Positions 18,998 to 28,493 of a stretch of 64,000 nucleotides of DNA are shown in pieces. The DNA lies in the NCBI RefSeq assembly GCF_022678485.1, contig NZ_JALBYP010000035.1, positions 186,001-250,000 of the forward strand, given 5' to 3'. Under the pieces are notes generated by a model that was not told the DNA's origin, searched no databases, and saw only the letters and a program-made list of their open reading frames with translations. Positions within the stretch are counted from its first letter, which is position 1; each line of letters opens with the position of its first letter. The DNA is from Aliiroseovarius sediminis. GTDB taxonomy: Bacteria; Pseudomonadota; Alphaproteobacteria; Rhodobacterales; Rhodobacteraceae. Both the position numbers and the translations under genes were made by a program.

Positions 18998-19918
18998 ATG
19001 ACCACCCTTGTTTTCGGCCACAAATCGCCCGACACCGACTCGACCGGATCGCCCATCATCTGGGCTTGGTACCTGAACGAGATCAAAGGCATTAACGCCG
19101 AGCCCGCGTTACTGGGCGAACCCAATACCGAAGCCGCATGGATGCTGACCCGCTGGGACCTGCCCAAGCCGCGCATCATTGCCGATGTGGACGATGGCCA
19201 GCCCTGCGTGATCGTCGATACCAATAACCCTGCCGAGCTGCCCGCCAATATCAACGGCGCAGATGTGCAAGCGATCATCGACCACCACAAGCTGGTCGGC
19301 GGGCTTGAGACCAAAGGCCCCATCGACATCACCATCCGTCCGCTCGCGTGTACCGCGACCATCATGTATGACCTGATGGGCGAAGACGCGGCCAAGATGC
19401 CAGAGGCCATCAAGGGCGCGGCGCTGACTTGCATCCTGTCGGACACGCTGGAATTCCGTTCGCCCACCACCACCGACCGCGACCGGGAAGTGGTCAAGGT
19501 TCTGGCGAATGATCTGGGCGTGAACGTGACGGAATACGCAGCCGAGATGTTCGCCGCCAAGTCGGACGTGTCCGAGTTTTCCGACGCCGAGCTGATCCGC
19601 ATGGATTCGAAGGAATACGAAGTCGCAGGCACCAAGTTCCGCGTCAGCGTTCTGGAAACCACCGCGCCGGAGATTCCGTTGGGCCGCAAGAACAGCCTGA
19701 TGGAGGCCTTCAAGGCCGTCGCAGCCGAAGATGGCGTCGATCAAGTGCTTCTGTTCGTCGTGGACATTCTGAAAGAGGAAGCCACCCTGCTGATCCCGAA
19801 CGACGTTGTGAAGGGCGTGGCCGAGAAGAGCTTTGGCGTAAAAGTAGAGGGCGACGCGGTTGTCCTTCCGGGCGTGATGAGCCGGAAGAAGCAGATTATT
19901 CCGAATTTGGCTATTTAA
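18998..19918 (+). CDS. ppaC: Manganese-dependent family II inorganic pyrophosphatase
   Basis: 306 residues of the DHH family. Metal-binding motifs are visible: FGHKSPDTDSTGSPI near the N-terminus, IVDTNNPAEL, and the DHH signature IIDHHKLVGG. The C-terminal DHHA2 domain contains SLMEAF and VLPGVMSRKKQIIP near the end. It hydrolyses pyrophosphate to phosphate in the cytosol. It is monocistronic, with a strong terminator behind it. Confidence 0.95.
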   Translation: MTTLVFGHKSPDTDSTGSPIIWAWYLNEIKGINAEPALLGEPNTEAAWMLTRWDLPKPRIIADVDDGQPCVIVDTNNPAELPANINGADVQAIIDHHKLVGGLETKGPIDITIRPLACTATIMYDLMGEDAAKMPEAIKGAALTCILSDTLEFRSPTTTDRDREVVKVLANDLGVNVTEYAAEMFAAKSDVSEFSDAELIRMDSKEYEVAGTKFRVSVLETTAPEIPLGRKNSLMEAFKAVAAEDGVDQVLLFVVDILKEEATLLIPNDVVKGVAEKSFGVKVEGDAVVLPGVMSRKKQIIPNLAI

Positions 19919-19941
19919 GCCGAGGTGGATTAAGCACTTAC

Positions 19942-19967
19942 AAGGCCCGCGCGACGTCGCGGGCCTT
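19942..19967 (+). terminator. Rho-independent terminator after ppaC
   Basis: AAGGCCCGCG and CGCGGGCCTT form a 10-base-pair stem with a 6-base loop, followed by TT. It lies 24 bases after the stop. Confidence 0.85.
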
Positions 19968-20001
19968 TTGCGTTGGAGACGATGGGTCCGCGCGGCGCAC
20001 T

Positions 20002-20847
20002 CTATCTGGCAAAGCGCAGCAGCACCGCCCCCAGCAAGGTTGTCAGCGTCGCAAAGACCTTTATCAGGTCCAGCCTTTCCTTCAGGAAGAACACGCCGAT
20101 CAGCAGCGCGAAGATAATGCTGGTTTCGCGCAGGGCCGTCACAAGCGCAATCGGGGCTTGGGTAAAGGCCCATGTTACGATGGTATAGGCGATGAAAGAT
20201 GCGCCCCCGCCCAGCACGAAGGCCCGCCGCCCCGTCGTTGCCACGACCCTCAGCGTCATGGGCGATCTGATCGCAAGGTACAGCGCCATGATGGCCCCGT
20301 TGCAGATCGCAAGCCAGCTGAAATACCCCACTGATGTGCCCGCAAGCCGGGCGCCAAGGCCATCAACCAACGAATAGCTCGCGATGAACAGCCCGGTTAT
20401 CAGCGCCAGCCCCGCCGCAGTTTTGTTGAATTGTCCGTCGGCCCGTCTGACCAGCGTCAGGCTAATGATCCCGCCCCCGATGATCAGAACCGCAAGCATT
20501 TGCATCGGCGCCAAATGGACGCTCAGAACCGTCACCGAAACCAGCGCCACGATCAATGGCGCAGCACCCCGTGCGATGGGATAAACCTGCGTCAGATCAC
20601 CGGCCTCGTATGATTTCAACAAGAATATGTGATAGCCAGCATGAAGCACGATGCCCGCGGCCAGATATGGCAAGCTTTCAGCCGCTGGCGCGGGTACAAA
20701 AAGCAGGGCGATCAGCGCAAAGGGAATGTGCCCGATCACAACCGCGCCCATGCTCAGCATTTTATCTGCACCGCCTTTTACCAAGGCGTTCCAGACTGCG
20801 TGCAGCAAGGCGGCCCCGATAACGGCAACGAATACGATCATGCTCAT
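20002..20847 (-). CDS. EamA/DMT-family transporter
   Basis: 281 residues from MSMIVFVAVIGAALLHAVWNALVKGGADK, with AGGA 9 bases upstream; the extension to 20970 has no membrane character. About ten hydrophobic segments in two repeats (LLHAVWNALVKGG, and in the second half FIAYTIVTWAFTQAPIALVTALRETSIIFALLIGVFFLKERL) match the drug/metabolite transporter superfamily. The substrate is unknown. It stands alone, convergent with ppaC. Confidence 0.87.
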   Translation of the reverse strand: MSMIVFVAVIGAALLHAVWNALVKGGADKMLSMGAVVIGHIPFALIALLFVPAPAAESLPYLAAGIVLHAGYHIFLLKSYEAGDLTQVYPIARGAAPLIVALVSVTVLSVHLAPMQMLAVLIIGGGIISLTLVRRADGQFNKTAAGLALITGLFIASYSLVDGLGARLAGTSVGYFSWLAICNGAIMALYLAIRSPMTLRVVATTGRRAFVLGGGASFIAYTIVTWAFTQAPIALVTALRETSIIFALLIGVFFLKERLDLIKVFATLTTLLGAVLLRFAR

Positions 20848-21016
20848 GGGTGGAAATCCTAGTTTGCGCCTAAGCGGACTGTAGGCGAAATGCGTGACAA
20901 TACAATCAATCTTGCCAGGGTCCGCTTCGCCCCACATCGCCCCGCATGAACGCAACCTTCCCCTAGCCACCCCCCTCTGCCTCTGCCATATCTTCCATTA
21001 ACGAAGGAGATCCGCC

Positions 21017-21889
21017 ATGACCCGCATTATCGAAAGCCTCACCGACATTTCCGCGACCTACGACGCTTATTTCGTTGACCTGTGGGGCTGCGTGCATAAC
21101 GGCGTTCATGCCTTCGACGAGGCCGTTGCGGCCCTGCGCAAGGTCCGCGCGGATGGTGGGTTTATTGTTCTGGTCACCAACGCGCCACGTCACCGAGCGT
21201 CGGTCGAAGGGCAGTTGGATCAGATCGGTGTGCCGCGCGATTGCTGGGACACTATCGCGACCTCGGGCGACAGCGCACGGGCGGCGATGTTCACCGGGGC
21301 GGTCGGCCAAAAAGTCTGGTTCATGGGCGAGGCGCACGACCGATCCTTCTTCGATCCGATGGCAATCATCGACGATCCCGTGCGCATCAAAGAGGTCGCG
21401 CTGAAGGACGCCGAGGGTATCGTTTGTTGCGGGCCATTCGACCCACACGCCCACCCCGATGAATTGCGCCCCCAATTGCTGCTGGCCAAGCAAAACGGCT
21501 TGAAACTGCTTTGCGCCAACCCTGATATCGTCGTTGATCGCGGGGGGCAGCGGGAATGGTGCGCGGGTGCCATTGCCCAGCTTTACACCGAGATGGGTGG
21601 CGAAAGCCTGTATTTCGGCAAGCCCCATCCCCCAATTTACGACCTTGCGCGACGTCGCATGATCGCCGAAGGGCGTTCGGTATCGGATAATCGCATTTTG
21701 GCCATTGGGGATGGGATCGCCACCGACATCAAAGGTGCCTTGGGCGAGGATATTGATTCTCTTTTCATCACGGGCGGTTTGGCACGCGATGAGACAAAAA
21801 CCCATAACCAGCCTGATCCAGACGCGCTGGACCAATACATTAAGTCCGAGATGATCACGCCCACCTTTGCAATCGGTTATTTACGTTAA
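21017..21889 (+). CDS. HAD-superfamily hydrolase, TIGR01459/NagD-like
   Basis: 290 residues. The HAD motifs are in order: DLWGCVHNG (nucleophile D), VTNAPR, FGKPHPPIYD (motif III lysine) and ILAIGDGIATDIKGA (motif IV acids). The family is a class IIA phosphatase related to NagD. Its substrate is unknown. It has a ribosome binding site (GAAGGAG) and precedes the MaoC hydratase gene on the same strand. Confidence 0.9.
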   Translation: MTRIIESLTDISATYDAYFVDLWGCVHNGVHAFDEAVAALRKVRADGGFIVLVTNAPRHRASVEGQLDQIGVPRDCWDTIATSGDSARAAMFTGAVGQKVWFMGEAHDRSFFDPMAIIDDPVRIKEVALKDAEGIVCCGPFDPHAHPDELRPQLLLAKQNGLKLLCANPDIVVDRGGQREWCAGAIAQLYTEMGGESLYFGKPHPPIYDLARRRMIAEGRSVSDNRILAIGDGIATDIKGALGEDIDSLFITGGLARDETKTHNQPDPDALDQYIKSEMITPTFAIGYLR

Positions 21890-22076
21890 TACAATACGTT
21901 GTTTTAAATAGACATTCCTGAGACCGTCGGGCGCTAAACTTGTGCTGACGTGGCAGCCTGCAGAACAATCTGCCGGGTATTTTCCCGAAGGTTTCCCCTT
22001 GATTTTCTGCAACTGCAAAGTAATGTTATTACCAATAGGGGCGCGCTTTCATCTTTTTATTTCCCGGAGGACCCTG

Positions 22077-22520
22077 ATGTTGGACAATTTGCCACGCGGA
22101 ACGATCTGCATAGAAGAGCTGGAAATCGGGATGATGCGCCATGTCACGAAAGAAGTGACCGACCGCGATATAGAGATGTTCGCCGAGATTTCGACCGATC
22201 GGAACCCGGTGCATCTGGATGACGACTACGCCAACGACACGATCTTCGAGGGTCGCATCGCGCATGGGATGTTAACCGCTGGCCTGATCTCGGCGGTGAT
22301 TGGTGAACAACTTCCGGGCCACGGCACAATCTACATGGGCCAAAGCCTGACGTTCCTTGCCCCTGTGCGCCCCGGCGACACCGTGCGCGCCGAAGTTACC
22401 GTGATGGAGATTGAACACGCAAAACGCCGCGTGACGCTGAAAACCGAATGCCTTGTAGATGGCAAGCCGGTTTTGAAAGGCGAAGCGAAGGTGCTGGCGC
22501 CCTCGGCCAAATTTGACTGA
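22077..22520 (+). CDS. MaoC-like (R)-specific enoyl-CoA hydratase
   Basis: 147 residues from MLDNLPRGTICIEELEIG, preceded by GGAGG 8 bases upstream; the extension to 21942 lacks support. It is a single hot-dog domain with the hydratase-2 motif DRNPVHLDDDYA, which carries the catalytic D and H, then GRIAHGML and FLAPVRPGDTV. Such enzymes hydrate enoyl-CoA to (R)-3-hydroxyacyl-CoA and can feed polyhydroxyalkanoate synthesis (PhaJ type). The true substrate chain length is not predictable. Confidence 0.88.
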   Translation: MLDNLPRGTICIEELEIGMMRHVTKEVTDRDIEMFAEISTDRNPVHLDDDYANDTIFEGRIAHGMLTAGLISAVIGEQLPGHGTIYMGQSLTFLAPVRPGDTVRAEVTVMEIEHAKRRVTLKTECLVDGKPVLKGEAKVLAPSAKFD

Positions 22521-22627
22521 ATACAACTTTTAGTTTATTAAGTAAAAACCCTGCAATTTATGATTGCAAATTGGTAGAGGCTTTTATAAGCTGCCGTCGG
22601 ATCACTACTGCTTATAAGGGTTTAATT

Positions 22628-22927
22628 ATGCGTAAATTTCTGCTGATCGGCTGTATTTTCTCGTTAGGCGCATGCGCTGCAGGGATGGAAGCAACACCGG
22701 TCGTATCGCAATATAATGGCGACAGCGTCAGCATCCAGCTTGACGGAAACCAGATGGCAATGCTTGATAGCGCAAGCAAAGAAGAAGCATTGCGCAAAGC
22801 TGACGCCGAAGCCGCGCGTATTTGCAGCAAGGGCCACAAGAAACGCGCAGAATATACAAGCCATCGGAATATCCCGACATCTCAGTACACCACAGTTGTA
22901 GAACGTCTGTACCTGTGCCTCGGCTGA
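22628..22927 (+). CDS. Small lipoprotein of unknown function
   Basis: 99 residues from MRKFLLIGCIFSLGACAAGM. The signal sequence ends in a lipobox-like LGAC with C16 as the likely acylated residue. The rest is soluble, with an alpha-helical AMLDSASKEEALRKADAEAARICSKG and two late cysteines (C69 and C97). No family was recognised. It lies between the hydratase and ribF on the same strand. Confidence 0.72.
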   Translation: MRKFLLIGCIFSLGACAAGMEATPVVSQYNGDSVSIQLDGNQMAMLDSASKEEALRKADAEAARICSKGHKKRAEYTSHRNIPTSQYTTVVERLYLCLG

Positions 22928-23023
22928 TCTGGCGGGGCACGTCGGGGGCTGATTTTCTCGCCAAATCGCCCCTACCCGCCCGTCGGACTTGCACCTGTTC
23001 GCTGTGGACGCTAAGGCCACGTC

Positions 23024-23962
23024 ATGCGGATCGTTCGGGATTATCAGTTTGTTGAAAAAGCGGATCGCGGTGCCTCGGCCGCGATTGGCAATTTTGATGG
23101 TGTGCATCTGGGCCATCAGTATGTAATCGACATCGCTCGCACGCAAGCTGAGGCCGATCAGACGCCGCTGGGTGTAATGACGTTCGAACCCCACCCCCGC
23201 GAATATTTCGCCCCCCAAAGCGGCCCTTTCCGTTTGATGAGCGCGGATGCCCGCGCGCACCGGCTGGAAAAGCTTAGGGTCGAGCGGTTATATGAACTCA
23301 GCTTCAACGACACCCTGTCGGCGTTGACCCCGGAAGACTTCGCTCAGCGCGTGGTCGTGGACGGGCTGGGCCTGAGCCATGTGGTCATTGGCGAAGATTT
23401 TCACTTCGGCAAGGGGCGCGCGGGCACATCCGCAGACATGGTTGCTTTGGGTGCGAAGATGGGTTTTGGCGTAACCGTCACACCGCTCATGTCGGACGGG
23501 GTGGGCGAGGTCAGTTCGACCGCGATCCGGCAGGCGCTCAGCGATGGTTGTCCTCGCGACGCCGCACGCATGTTGGGCCACTGGCACCGGATGGAGGGCG
23601 AGGTTGTTCGCGGCCATCAGCGCGGGCGTGAGCTGGGATATCCGACCGCCAACATGTCCATCGCCGGTCTGCACCCGCCCAAGTTTGGCGTCTATGCGGT
23701 TCAGGTCGATATCCTGACCGGCCCGTACCAAGGCAGTTACAACGGAGCGGCGTCGATCGGCACACGGCCGATGTTCGGCGAAAACCTTGCAAACATAGAA
23801 ACCTTCATTTTCGATTTCACGGGCGATATCTATGGCGAGCAGATCTCGGTCGCGCTGATCGACTTTCTGCGCCCCGAAGCCGTGTTCGACGACGTCGATG
23901 GGCTGGTCGCCCAAATGGGTGCCGACTGCGCCCGTGCCCGTGACATTTTGGCGAGCTTATGA
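23024..23962 (+). CDS. ribF: Bifunctional riboflavin kinase / FAD synthetase RibF
   Basis: 312 residues. The N-terminal nucleotidyltransferase domain has GNFDGVHLGHQ and the FAD-synthetase motif GVGEVSSTAIRQALSDG. The C-terminal flavokinase domain (about 185-310) has GHQRGRELGYPTANM and GVYAVQV. It converts riboflavin to FMN and FAD in the cytosol. It lies 7 bases before the Dabb gene. Confidence 0.96.
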   Translation: MRIVRDYQFVEKADRGASAAIGNFDGVHLGHQYVIDIARTQAEADQTPLGVMTFEPHPREYFAPQSGPFRLMSADARAHRLEKLRVERLYELSFNDTLSALTPEDFAQRVVVDGLGLSHVVIGEDFHFGKGRAGTSADMVALGAKMGFGVTVTPLMSDGVGEVSSTAIRQALSDGCPRDAARMLGHWHRMEGEVVRGHQRGRELGYPTANMSIAGLHPPKFGVYAVQVDILTGPYQGSYNGAASIGTRPMFGENLANIETFIFDFTGDIYGEQISVALIDFLRPEAVFDDVDGLVAQMGADCARARDILASL

Positions 23963-23969
23963 GGTCAAC

Positions 23970-24260
23970 ATGATCCGTCATATCGTATTTTTCACAGTAA
24001 AGCGCCCTGAGGACCGTGAGACGGTTCGCGAAGGGTTGGAATTGTTAAAGGACATTCCCGATTGCCGCCTGCTGGAAGTCGGTGTCAACCTTGCCGATGA
24101 TCCGATCCCTGGTCCATCGCCTGACTTCGTCGTGTATGGCGAATTCGACGATGCGGCGCAGTTGGCCGCCTATAAGGCCCATCCGCTATATCAACAGGCC
24201 ATCGAACGGGTCCGTCCGCTGCGCGAGTTGCGGATCGCGGCCGATTACACCGCGGGCTGA
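23970..24260 (+). CDS. Dabb (stress-responsive alpha/beta barrel) domain protein
   Basis: 96 residues from MIRHIVFFTVKRPEDRETVREGLELLKDIPDCRLLEVGVN, with the family's terminal DFVVYGEFDDAAQLAAYKAHPLYQQ and late RPLRELRIAADY. Dabb proteins are small ferredoxin-fold dimers of varied or unknown function. The longer frame from 23898 overlaps ribF and was not used. Confidence 0.88.
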   Translation: MIRHIVFFTVKRPEDRETVREGLELLKDIPDCRLLEVGVNLADDPIPGPSPDFVVYGEFDDAAQLAAYKAHPLYQQAIERVRPLRELRIAADYTAG

Positions 24261-24305
24261 CTAATCCGCCATCGCCCCCAATCCGGGCATCAGAAAAGGC
24301 CACGC

Positions 24306-24758
24306 ATGACCAAATCTCTGCGCAAGAAGTTCTGGGAGCTACCGCTTGATCGTCTGACCCCCACCGAGTGGGAGGCGCTGTGCGACGGCTGCGGCAAATG
24401 CTGCCTAAACAAGCTTGAGGATGCGGATACCGGCGAGATCGTGTTCACCCGCGTTGCCTGCCGTTTGCTAGACAACGAAACTTGCCGCTGTGCGCAATAT
24501 GACATTCGCCTGCAATTCGTACCGGAATGTATCGTCCTGACCCCGAAGAACATCGGTGAGACGGCTTATTTCATGCCCGCCACCTGTGCCTATCGCCTGC
24601 GCCACGAAGGTAAGCCGCTTTACGACTGGCACCATCTGATATCCGGCGATCCTGACAGCGTGCACAAGGCTGGACAAAGCGTGCAAGGCTGGACCGTGCC
24701 GGAATTTGAAGTACCTGAAGATGAATGGGAAGACCACCTGATCGAGGAGCCGCATTGA
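24306..24758 (+). CDS. YcgN/UPF0260 family cysteine-cluster protein
   Basis: 150 residues. The cysteine pattern CDGCGKCCLNKL, CRLLDNETCRCAQYD, PECIVL and CAYRL, together with LYDWHHLISGD, is that of the YcgN/UPF0260 family, thought to bind a metal cluster. Its role is unknown. Its TGA overlaps the ATG of the next gene by one base. Confidence 0.9.
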   Translation: MTKSLRKKFWELPLDRLTPTEWEALCDGCGKCCLNKLEDADTGEIVFTRVACRLLDNETCRCAQYDIRLQFVPECIVLTPKNIGETAYFMPATCAYRLRHEGKPLYDWHHLISGDPDSVHKAGQSVQGWTVPEFEVPEDEWEDHLIEEPH

Positions 24759-25807
24759 TGTTTTTCGCCTCTGACAATTCCGGACCAGCCCATCCGAAGG
24801 TGATGCAAGCCTTGGCCCGCGCCAACGACGGTTACGCCATGCCCTATGGCGCCGATACCCTGATGGACGAGGTCCGCGCGCGCATCCGCGAGATATTCGA
24901 GGCACCACAAGCCGCCGTCTATCTGGTCGCCACCGGCACGGCAGCCAACGCGATTGCGCTGGCGACGCTGTCGCAGCCGTGGGAGACCATCTTTTGCACG
25001 CCTCAGGCGCATATCCACCAAGATGAATGCAACGCGCCCGAGTTCTTCATGGGCGGCACGAAACTGACCCTTGTCCCCGCCGATCACGCCAAGATGACCC
25101 CTGCCAGCTTGCACGCGGCGATCGCGGCCGAGGAAAGCCGCGGTGTGCACGGCCCCCAGCGCGGCCCCGTGTCGATCACCAATGTGACCGAGCGTGGCAC
25201 GGTCTATTCGGTCGCCGAGTTGGACGCTTTAACCAAGGTCGCCAAAGAGTTCGGCCTTGCCACACATCTTGACGGCGCGCGCTTTGCCAATGCGCTGGTT
25301 TCGCTTGGCTGCACACCGGCCGAAATGACGTGGAAAGCCGGTATTGACGCAGTCAGCTTTGGCGGCACCAAGAACGGCTGCATGGGGGTCGAGGCGGTGA
25401 TCTTCTTCGACCCGAAACACGCGTGGGAATTTGAGCTGCGGCGCAAGCGCGGCGCGCATCTGTTTTCAAAGCATCGTTACTTGTCGGCACAGATGCTGGC
25501 CTATCTGACCGACGACCTGTGGCTGGACCTTGCCCGGCGGTCGAATAATGCCAACGCGCGGCTGGTGCGAGGGTTGAAACAGATTGAGAGCGTGCATTTT
25601 CTGCACGAACCCGACGCGAACATCACCTTTGCGGGCTGGTCGCGTGCAGGGCACCGCCGTTTGCACGACGCGGGCGCTGCTTACTACGTTTGGGACGACA
25701 ATCTTGCTGGCGATGACCCGGACGAGGTTCTGACAGCCCGCATGGTCGCCGATTGGTCGATGAGCGAAGCCAACGTGGACAGGTTTCTTGACTTGGTGCG
25801 GGGTTAG
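24758..25807 (+). CDS. ltaE: Low-specificity L-threonine aldolase
   Basis: 349 residues from MFFASDNSGPAHPKVMQALARAN. It is a PLP enzyme of the aspartate aminotransferase fold with substrate loop LDGARFANALV and the Schiff-base lysine in SFGGTKNGCMGVEAV. It cleaves L-threonine or allo-threonine to glycine and acetaldehyde. The start overlaps the YcgN-type stop (TGATG). The 3' end overlaps the convergent hydrolase gene by 4 bases. Confidence 0.92.
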   Translation: MFFASDNSGPAHPKVMQALARANDGYAMPYGADTLMDEVRARIREIFEAPQAAVYLVATGTAANAIALATLSQPWETIFCTPQAHIHQDECNAPEFFMGGTKLTLVPADHAKMTPASLHAAIAAEESRGVHGPQRGPVSITNVTERGTVYSVAELDALTKVAKEFGLATHLDGARFANALVSLGCTPAEMTWKAGIDAVSFGGTKNGCMGVEAVIFFDPKHAWEFELRRKRGAHLFSKHRYLSAQMLAYLTDDLWLDLARRSNNANARLVRGLKQIESVHFLHEPDANITFAGWSRAGHRRLHDAGAAYYVWDDNLAGDDPDEVLTARMVADWSMSEANVDRFLDLVRG

Positions 25808-26634
25808 GCAACAACAGGCCCGGCTTCGCGCAGGAAGGCCAGAATGCGATCCCCCACCTGGATGGGATGGGTGACTGGTGCCATGTGTCCCGCCCCGTCG
25901 ATCACATGACGCCGGACATTGGGCAACCGGGCTTCTAGCGCGTCATGCACAGCGCTGATCAGCGCGGGCGAACGTGCTCCCTCCATCAGCAAAACGGGCA
26001 CGTCCAGACGCTCCAACGCACCGGGCGCAAGTTGGCCGTGGATGTCGTCATGGGTGACGGGCTTGCCTGCTGGAATCAGATGAATCCGGCGCGCCATATC
26101 CTCGCGCTGGGACAGGGGCAGAGATTGCCACGCCGCGTCGCGGCCCCACAACATATTGAACAGCCGCGCAGCCTCCATCCGGTCACCATCTTGCACGGCT
26201 TGCGCAAACGGGCCGTTCATCAACGCTGTATTTTCAGCATAAGCCGGATGATTACGGGCCGCAGAAAAGAACACGGGTTCGAACATTGTCAGGCTGCGGA
26301 CCCGTGCGGGGTTTCGCTGGGCCAGACGCATGGCAATCGTGCCGCCATAGCTGTGCCCGATCAGATCAACAGGCCCGGTGGTCTCGCGGTTCAACAACGC
26401 CTCGGCGATATGAACGCTTGTGTCCTGATAGTCGCCGACCCCGTCCCAATCGGCGCTGCGCCCGTGGCCCGGAAGGTCAAGCGCAAGCATTTTCAATTGT
26501 TCTGACAAGACCCGCTCGACCCCGCGCCAGGCGCCGGAATGGGCCAGAGAGCAATGCACCAGAAGCGCCTCTCGCGCGCCCTGCCCCGCCCTGTGCCAAT
26601 AGGTTGGGTGCCCGGCAAGAGGTTCGACTACCAT
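25804..26634 (-). CDS. Alpha/beta-fold hydrolase
   Basis: 276 residues. The oxyanion motif LLVHCSLAHSG, the nucleophile elbow IGHSYGG and a late catalytic histidine in IDGAGHMAPVTHP are visible. The C-terminal acid is probably in the EGARSP region. The substrate is unknown. Its start overlaps the isomerase stop (TGATG), so the two are translated together. Confidence 0.88.
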   Translation of the reverse strand: MVVEPLAGHPTYWHRAGQGAREALLVHCSLAHSGAWRGVERVLSEQLKMLALDLPGHGRSADWDGVGDYQDTSVHIAEALLNRETTGPVDLIGHSYGGTIAMRLAQRNPARVRSLTMFEPVFFSAARNHPAYAENTALMNGPFAQAVQDGDRMEAARLFNMLWGRDAAWQSLPLSQREDMARRIHLIPAGKPVTHDDIHGQLAPGALERLDVPVLLMEGARSPALISAVHDALEARLPNVRRHVIDGAGHMAPVTHPIQVGDRILAFLREAGPVVA

Positions 26635-27233
26635 CAGGTTTTGGCTCCCAGATGGCGGTCCAATGCGTCCAACCGATCCTGACCCCAGAATTTTGCGCCA
26701 TCATCGACAACATAGAACGGCGATCCGAAAACGCCTGCGCTGACGGCATCTTCAAGGTTGCGCCCGTAAGCTTCCGCCCCCGCAAGCAGACCACTGTCGG
26801 CCAACGCCCGATCATAACCCGCATCCGACAGGCAGGCTTTGATCACGGCATCATCGGCGATGTCCTTTTCTTCAGCCCAACAGGCCCGCATGATCCCATG
26901 CACCAACCCACCCAGGTCGCCGCCACCGACCGATTGCGCTGTGATGATTGCGTAAGACGCAGGCGCGCCGTTGGTGGGCCAATGGGCCGGGGTGTAGTTC
27001 ATCTGCATGTCCAGCGCGCGGGACCAGCGTTTCAGCTCTTGCATCCGGTAGTCCATTCGCGATGGGTGCCGATCCTTGGGCAACGTCCCTCCGGTGCGGG
27101 CAAAAAGCTGTTCGACATCTAGCGGCTTATACGTGACGGTCGCCCCGTGACGGTCCGCGATCCCTTCAAGCCGCGATCCGGCCAGATAGGCCCATGGCGA
27201 CAACACCGTGAAATAATAGTCGATATGGCTCAT
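26634..27233 (-). CDS. 2-hydroxychromene-2-carboxylate isomerase family protein
   Basis: 199 residues of the DsbA-like, glutathione-S-transferase kappa fold. The active-site serine lies in [10 protein letters not shown] in place of the CxxC of DsbA, and the family motif [21 protein letters not shown] is at 165-190. The founding members isomerise a naphthalene catabolite with glutathione. No aromatic pathway genes are nearby, so the native substrate is uncertain. Confidence 0.87.
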   Translation of the reverse strand: MSHIDYYFTVLSPWAYLAGSRLEGIADRHGATVTYKPLDVEQLFARTGGTLPKDRHPSRMDYRMQELKRWSRALDMQMNYTPAHWPTNGAPASYAIITAQSVGGGDLGGLVHGIMRACWAEEKDIADDAVIKACLSDAGYDRALADSGLLAGAEAYGRNLEDAVSAGVFGSPFYVVDDGAKFWGQDRLDALDRHLGAKT

Positions 27234-27339
27234 TTTTCGGCCCCCTGTTGCGCCAATGCTGTTTCAAGGAACCTATCCCGATGTTATGGGGTGTCAACGT
27301 CACGATTCTGTCATACCGATCACGCCGGGAACTGCTGCC

Positions 27340-28353
27340 ATGCCATCCTCAACCGAACCGAAACTTATTTCCGGCAATGCCAATCGGCCCCTTGCCAAAG
27401 CTGTCGCCAAACGCATGTCGATGCATCGTGGATCGCCGGTCGGGCTGGTCGATGCACGGGTCGAGCGTTTCAACGATCAAGAGGTCTATGTCGAGATTTA
27501 CGAGAATGTGCGCGGTGAGGATATGTTTATCATCCAGCCGACCTCAAACCCGGCGAATGACAACCTGATGGAGCTTTTGATCATCGCGGACACTCTGCGC
27601 CGGTCGTCAGCCTCGCGCATCACCGCTGTGATCCCCTATTTCGGTTATGCCCGGCAGGATCGTCGCTCCAGGGCACGCACACCGATTTCGGCCAAACTGG
27701 TGGCAAACCTGATCGCCCAGTCGGGGATCGAACGGGTGTTGACGATGGACCTGCACGCCGCCCAGATACAGGGGTTCTTCGACATCCCGGTGGACAACCT
27801 TTATGCCAGCCCGATTTTCGCGCTGGATCTCAAACATCACTTCAAGGATTGCATGGACGATGTGATGGTGATCTCGCCCGATGTGGGCGGCGTCGCACGG
27901 GCCCGTGAATTGGCCAAACGCATCAACGCGCCTTTGGCCATCGTCGACAAGCGTCGTGAAAAGGCCGGCGAGATTGCCGAGATGATCGTGATCGGCAATG
28001 TCGAAGGCAAGCGGTGCATCATCATCGACGATATCTGCGACACGGCTGGCACCCTTTGCAAAGCGGCCGAAGTTCTGATGCAGAACGGCGCGCAAGAGGT
28101 GCACGCCTATATCACCCACGGTGTCATGTCCGGTCCGGCTGTCGAACGTGTCAGCAATTCCGTGATGAAGTCACTGGTCATCACCGATTCGATCGAGGCG
28201 ACCGACGCCGTGAAAAACGCTCCCAATATCCGCATCGTGCCCACCGCACCGATGTTTGCACAGGCGATCCTGAACATTTGGGGCGGCACCTCGGTCTCGT
28301 CGCTGTTCGATCACGAAACGTTAGAACCGCTATACGAGAGCTTGTATTCGTAA
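27340..28353 (+). CDS. prs: Ribose-phosphate pyrophosphokinase
   Basis: 337 residues from [26 protein letters not shown]; an extension to 27256 is unsupported. Conserved features are [10 protein letters not shown], the [13 protein letters not shown] loop and the PRPP-binding [14 protein letters not shown]. It makes PRPP from ribose 5-phosphate and ATP for nucleotide, histidine and NAD synthesis. It converges with the atp operon, with two terminators in between. Confidence 0.95.
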   Translation: MPSSTEPKLISGNANRPLAKAVAKRMSMHRGSPVGLVDARVERFNDQEVYVEIYENVRGEDMFIIQPTSNPANDNLMELLIIADTLRRSSASRITAVIPYFGYARQDRRSRARTPISAKLVANLIAQSGIERVLTMDLHAAQIQGFFDIPVDNLYASPIFALDLKHHFKDCMDDVMVISPDVGGVARARELAKRINAPLAIVDKRREKAGEIAEMIVIGNVEGKRCIIIDDICDTAGTLCKAAEVLMQNGAQEVHAYITHGVMSGPAVERVSNSVMKSLVITDSIEATDAVKNAPNIRIVPTAPMFAQAILNIWGGTSVSSLFDHETLEPLYESLYS

Positions 28354-28379
28354 TAGGATTGCGTTGTTCACCAAATGTC

Positions 28380-28399
28380 AAAGGCCCTTCGGGGCCTTT
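28380..28399 (+). terminator. Rho-independent terminator after prs
   Basis: AAAGGCCC and GGGCCTTT pair over 8 bases around a TTCG tetraloop, followed by TTTCTTTT. This is a textbook terminator 27 bases after the prs stop. Confidence 0.92.
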
Positions 28400-28437
28400 T
28401 TCTTTTGCCGCTCATAGCTGTCGCACCAACACGAAGA

Positions 28438-28472
28438 AATAAAAGCCCCGCCAACTGGGCGGGGCTTTTATT
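28438..28472. terminator. Terminator of the atp operon
   Basis: A long stem, with AAAAGCCCCGCC pairing with GGCGGGGCTTTT and A/T extensions on both sides, sits 21 bases after the atpC stop. A-rich and T-rich flanks allow it to work in both directions. Confidence 0.88.
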
Positions 28473-28493
28473 GTTATCATGATATTGGCGGGC

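Noticed and set aside
21942-22076. N-terminal extension of the MaoC hydratase
   Set aside because: The added 45 residues include an unlikely hydrophobic/cysteine stretch and lack a ribosome site, while ATG at 22077 follows GGAGG.
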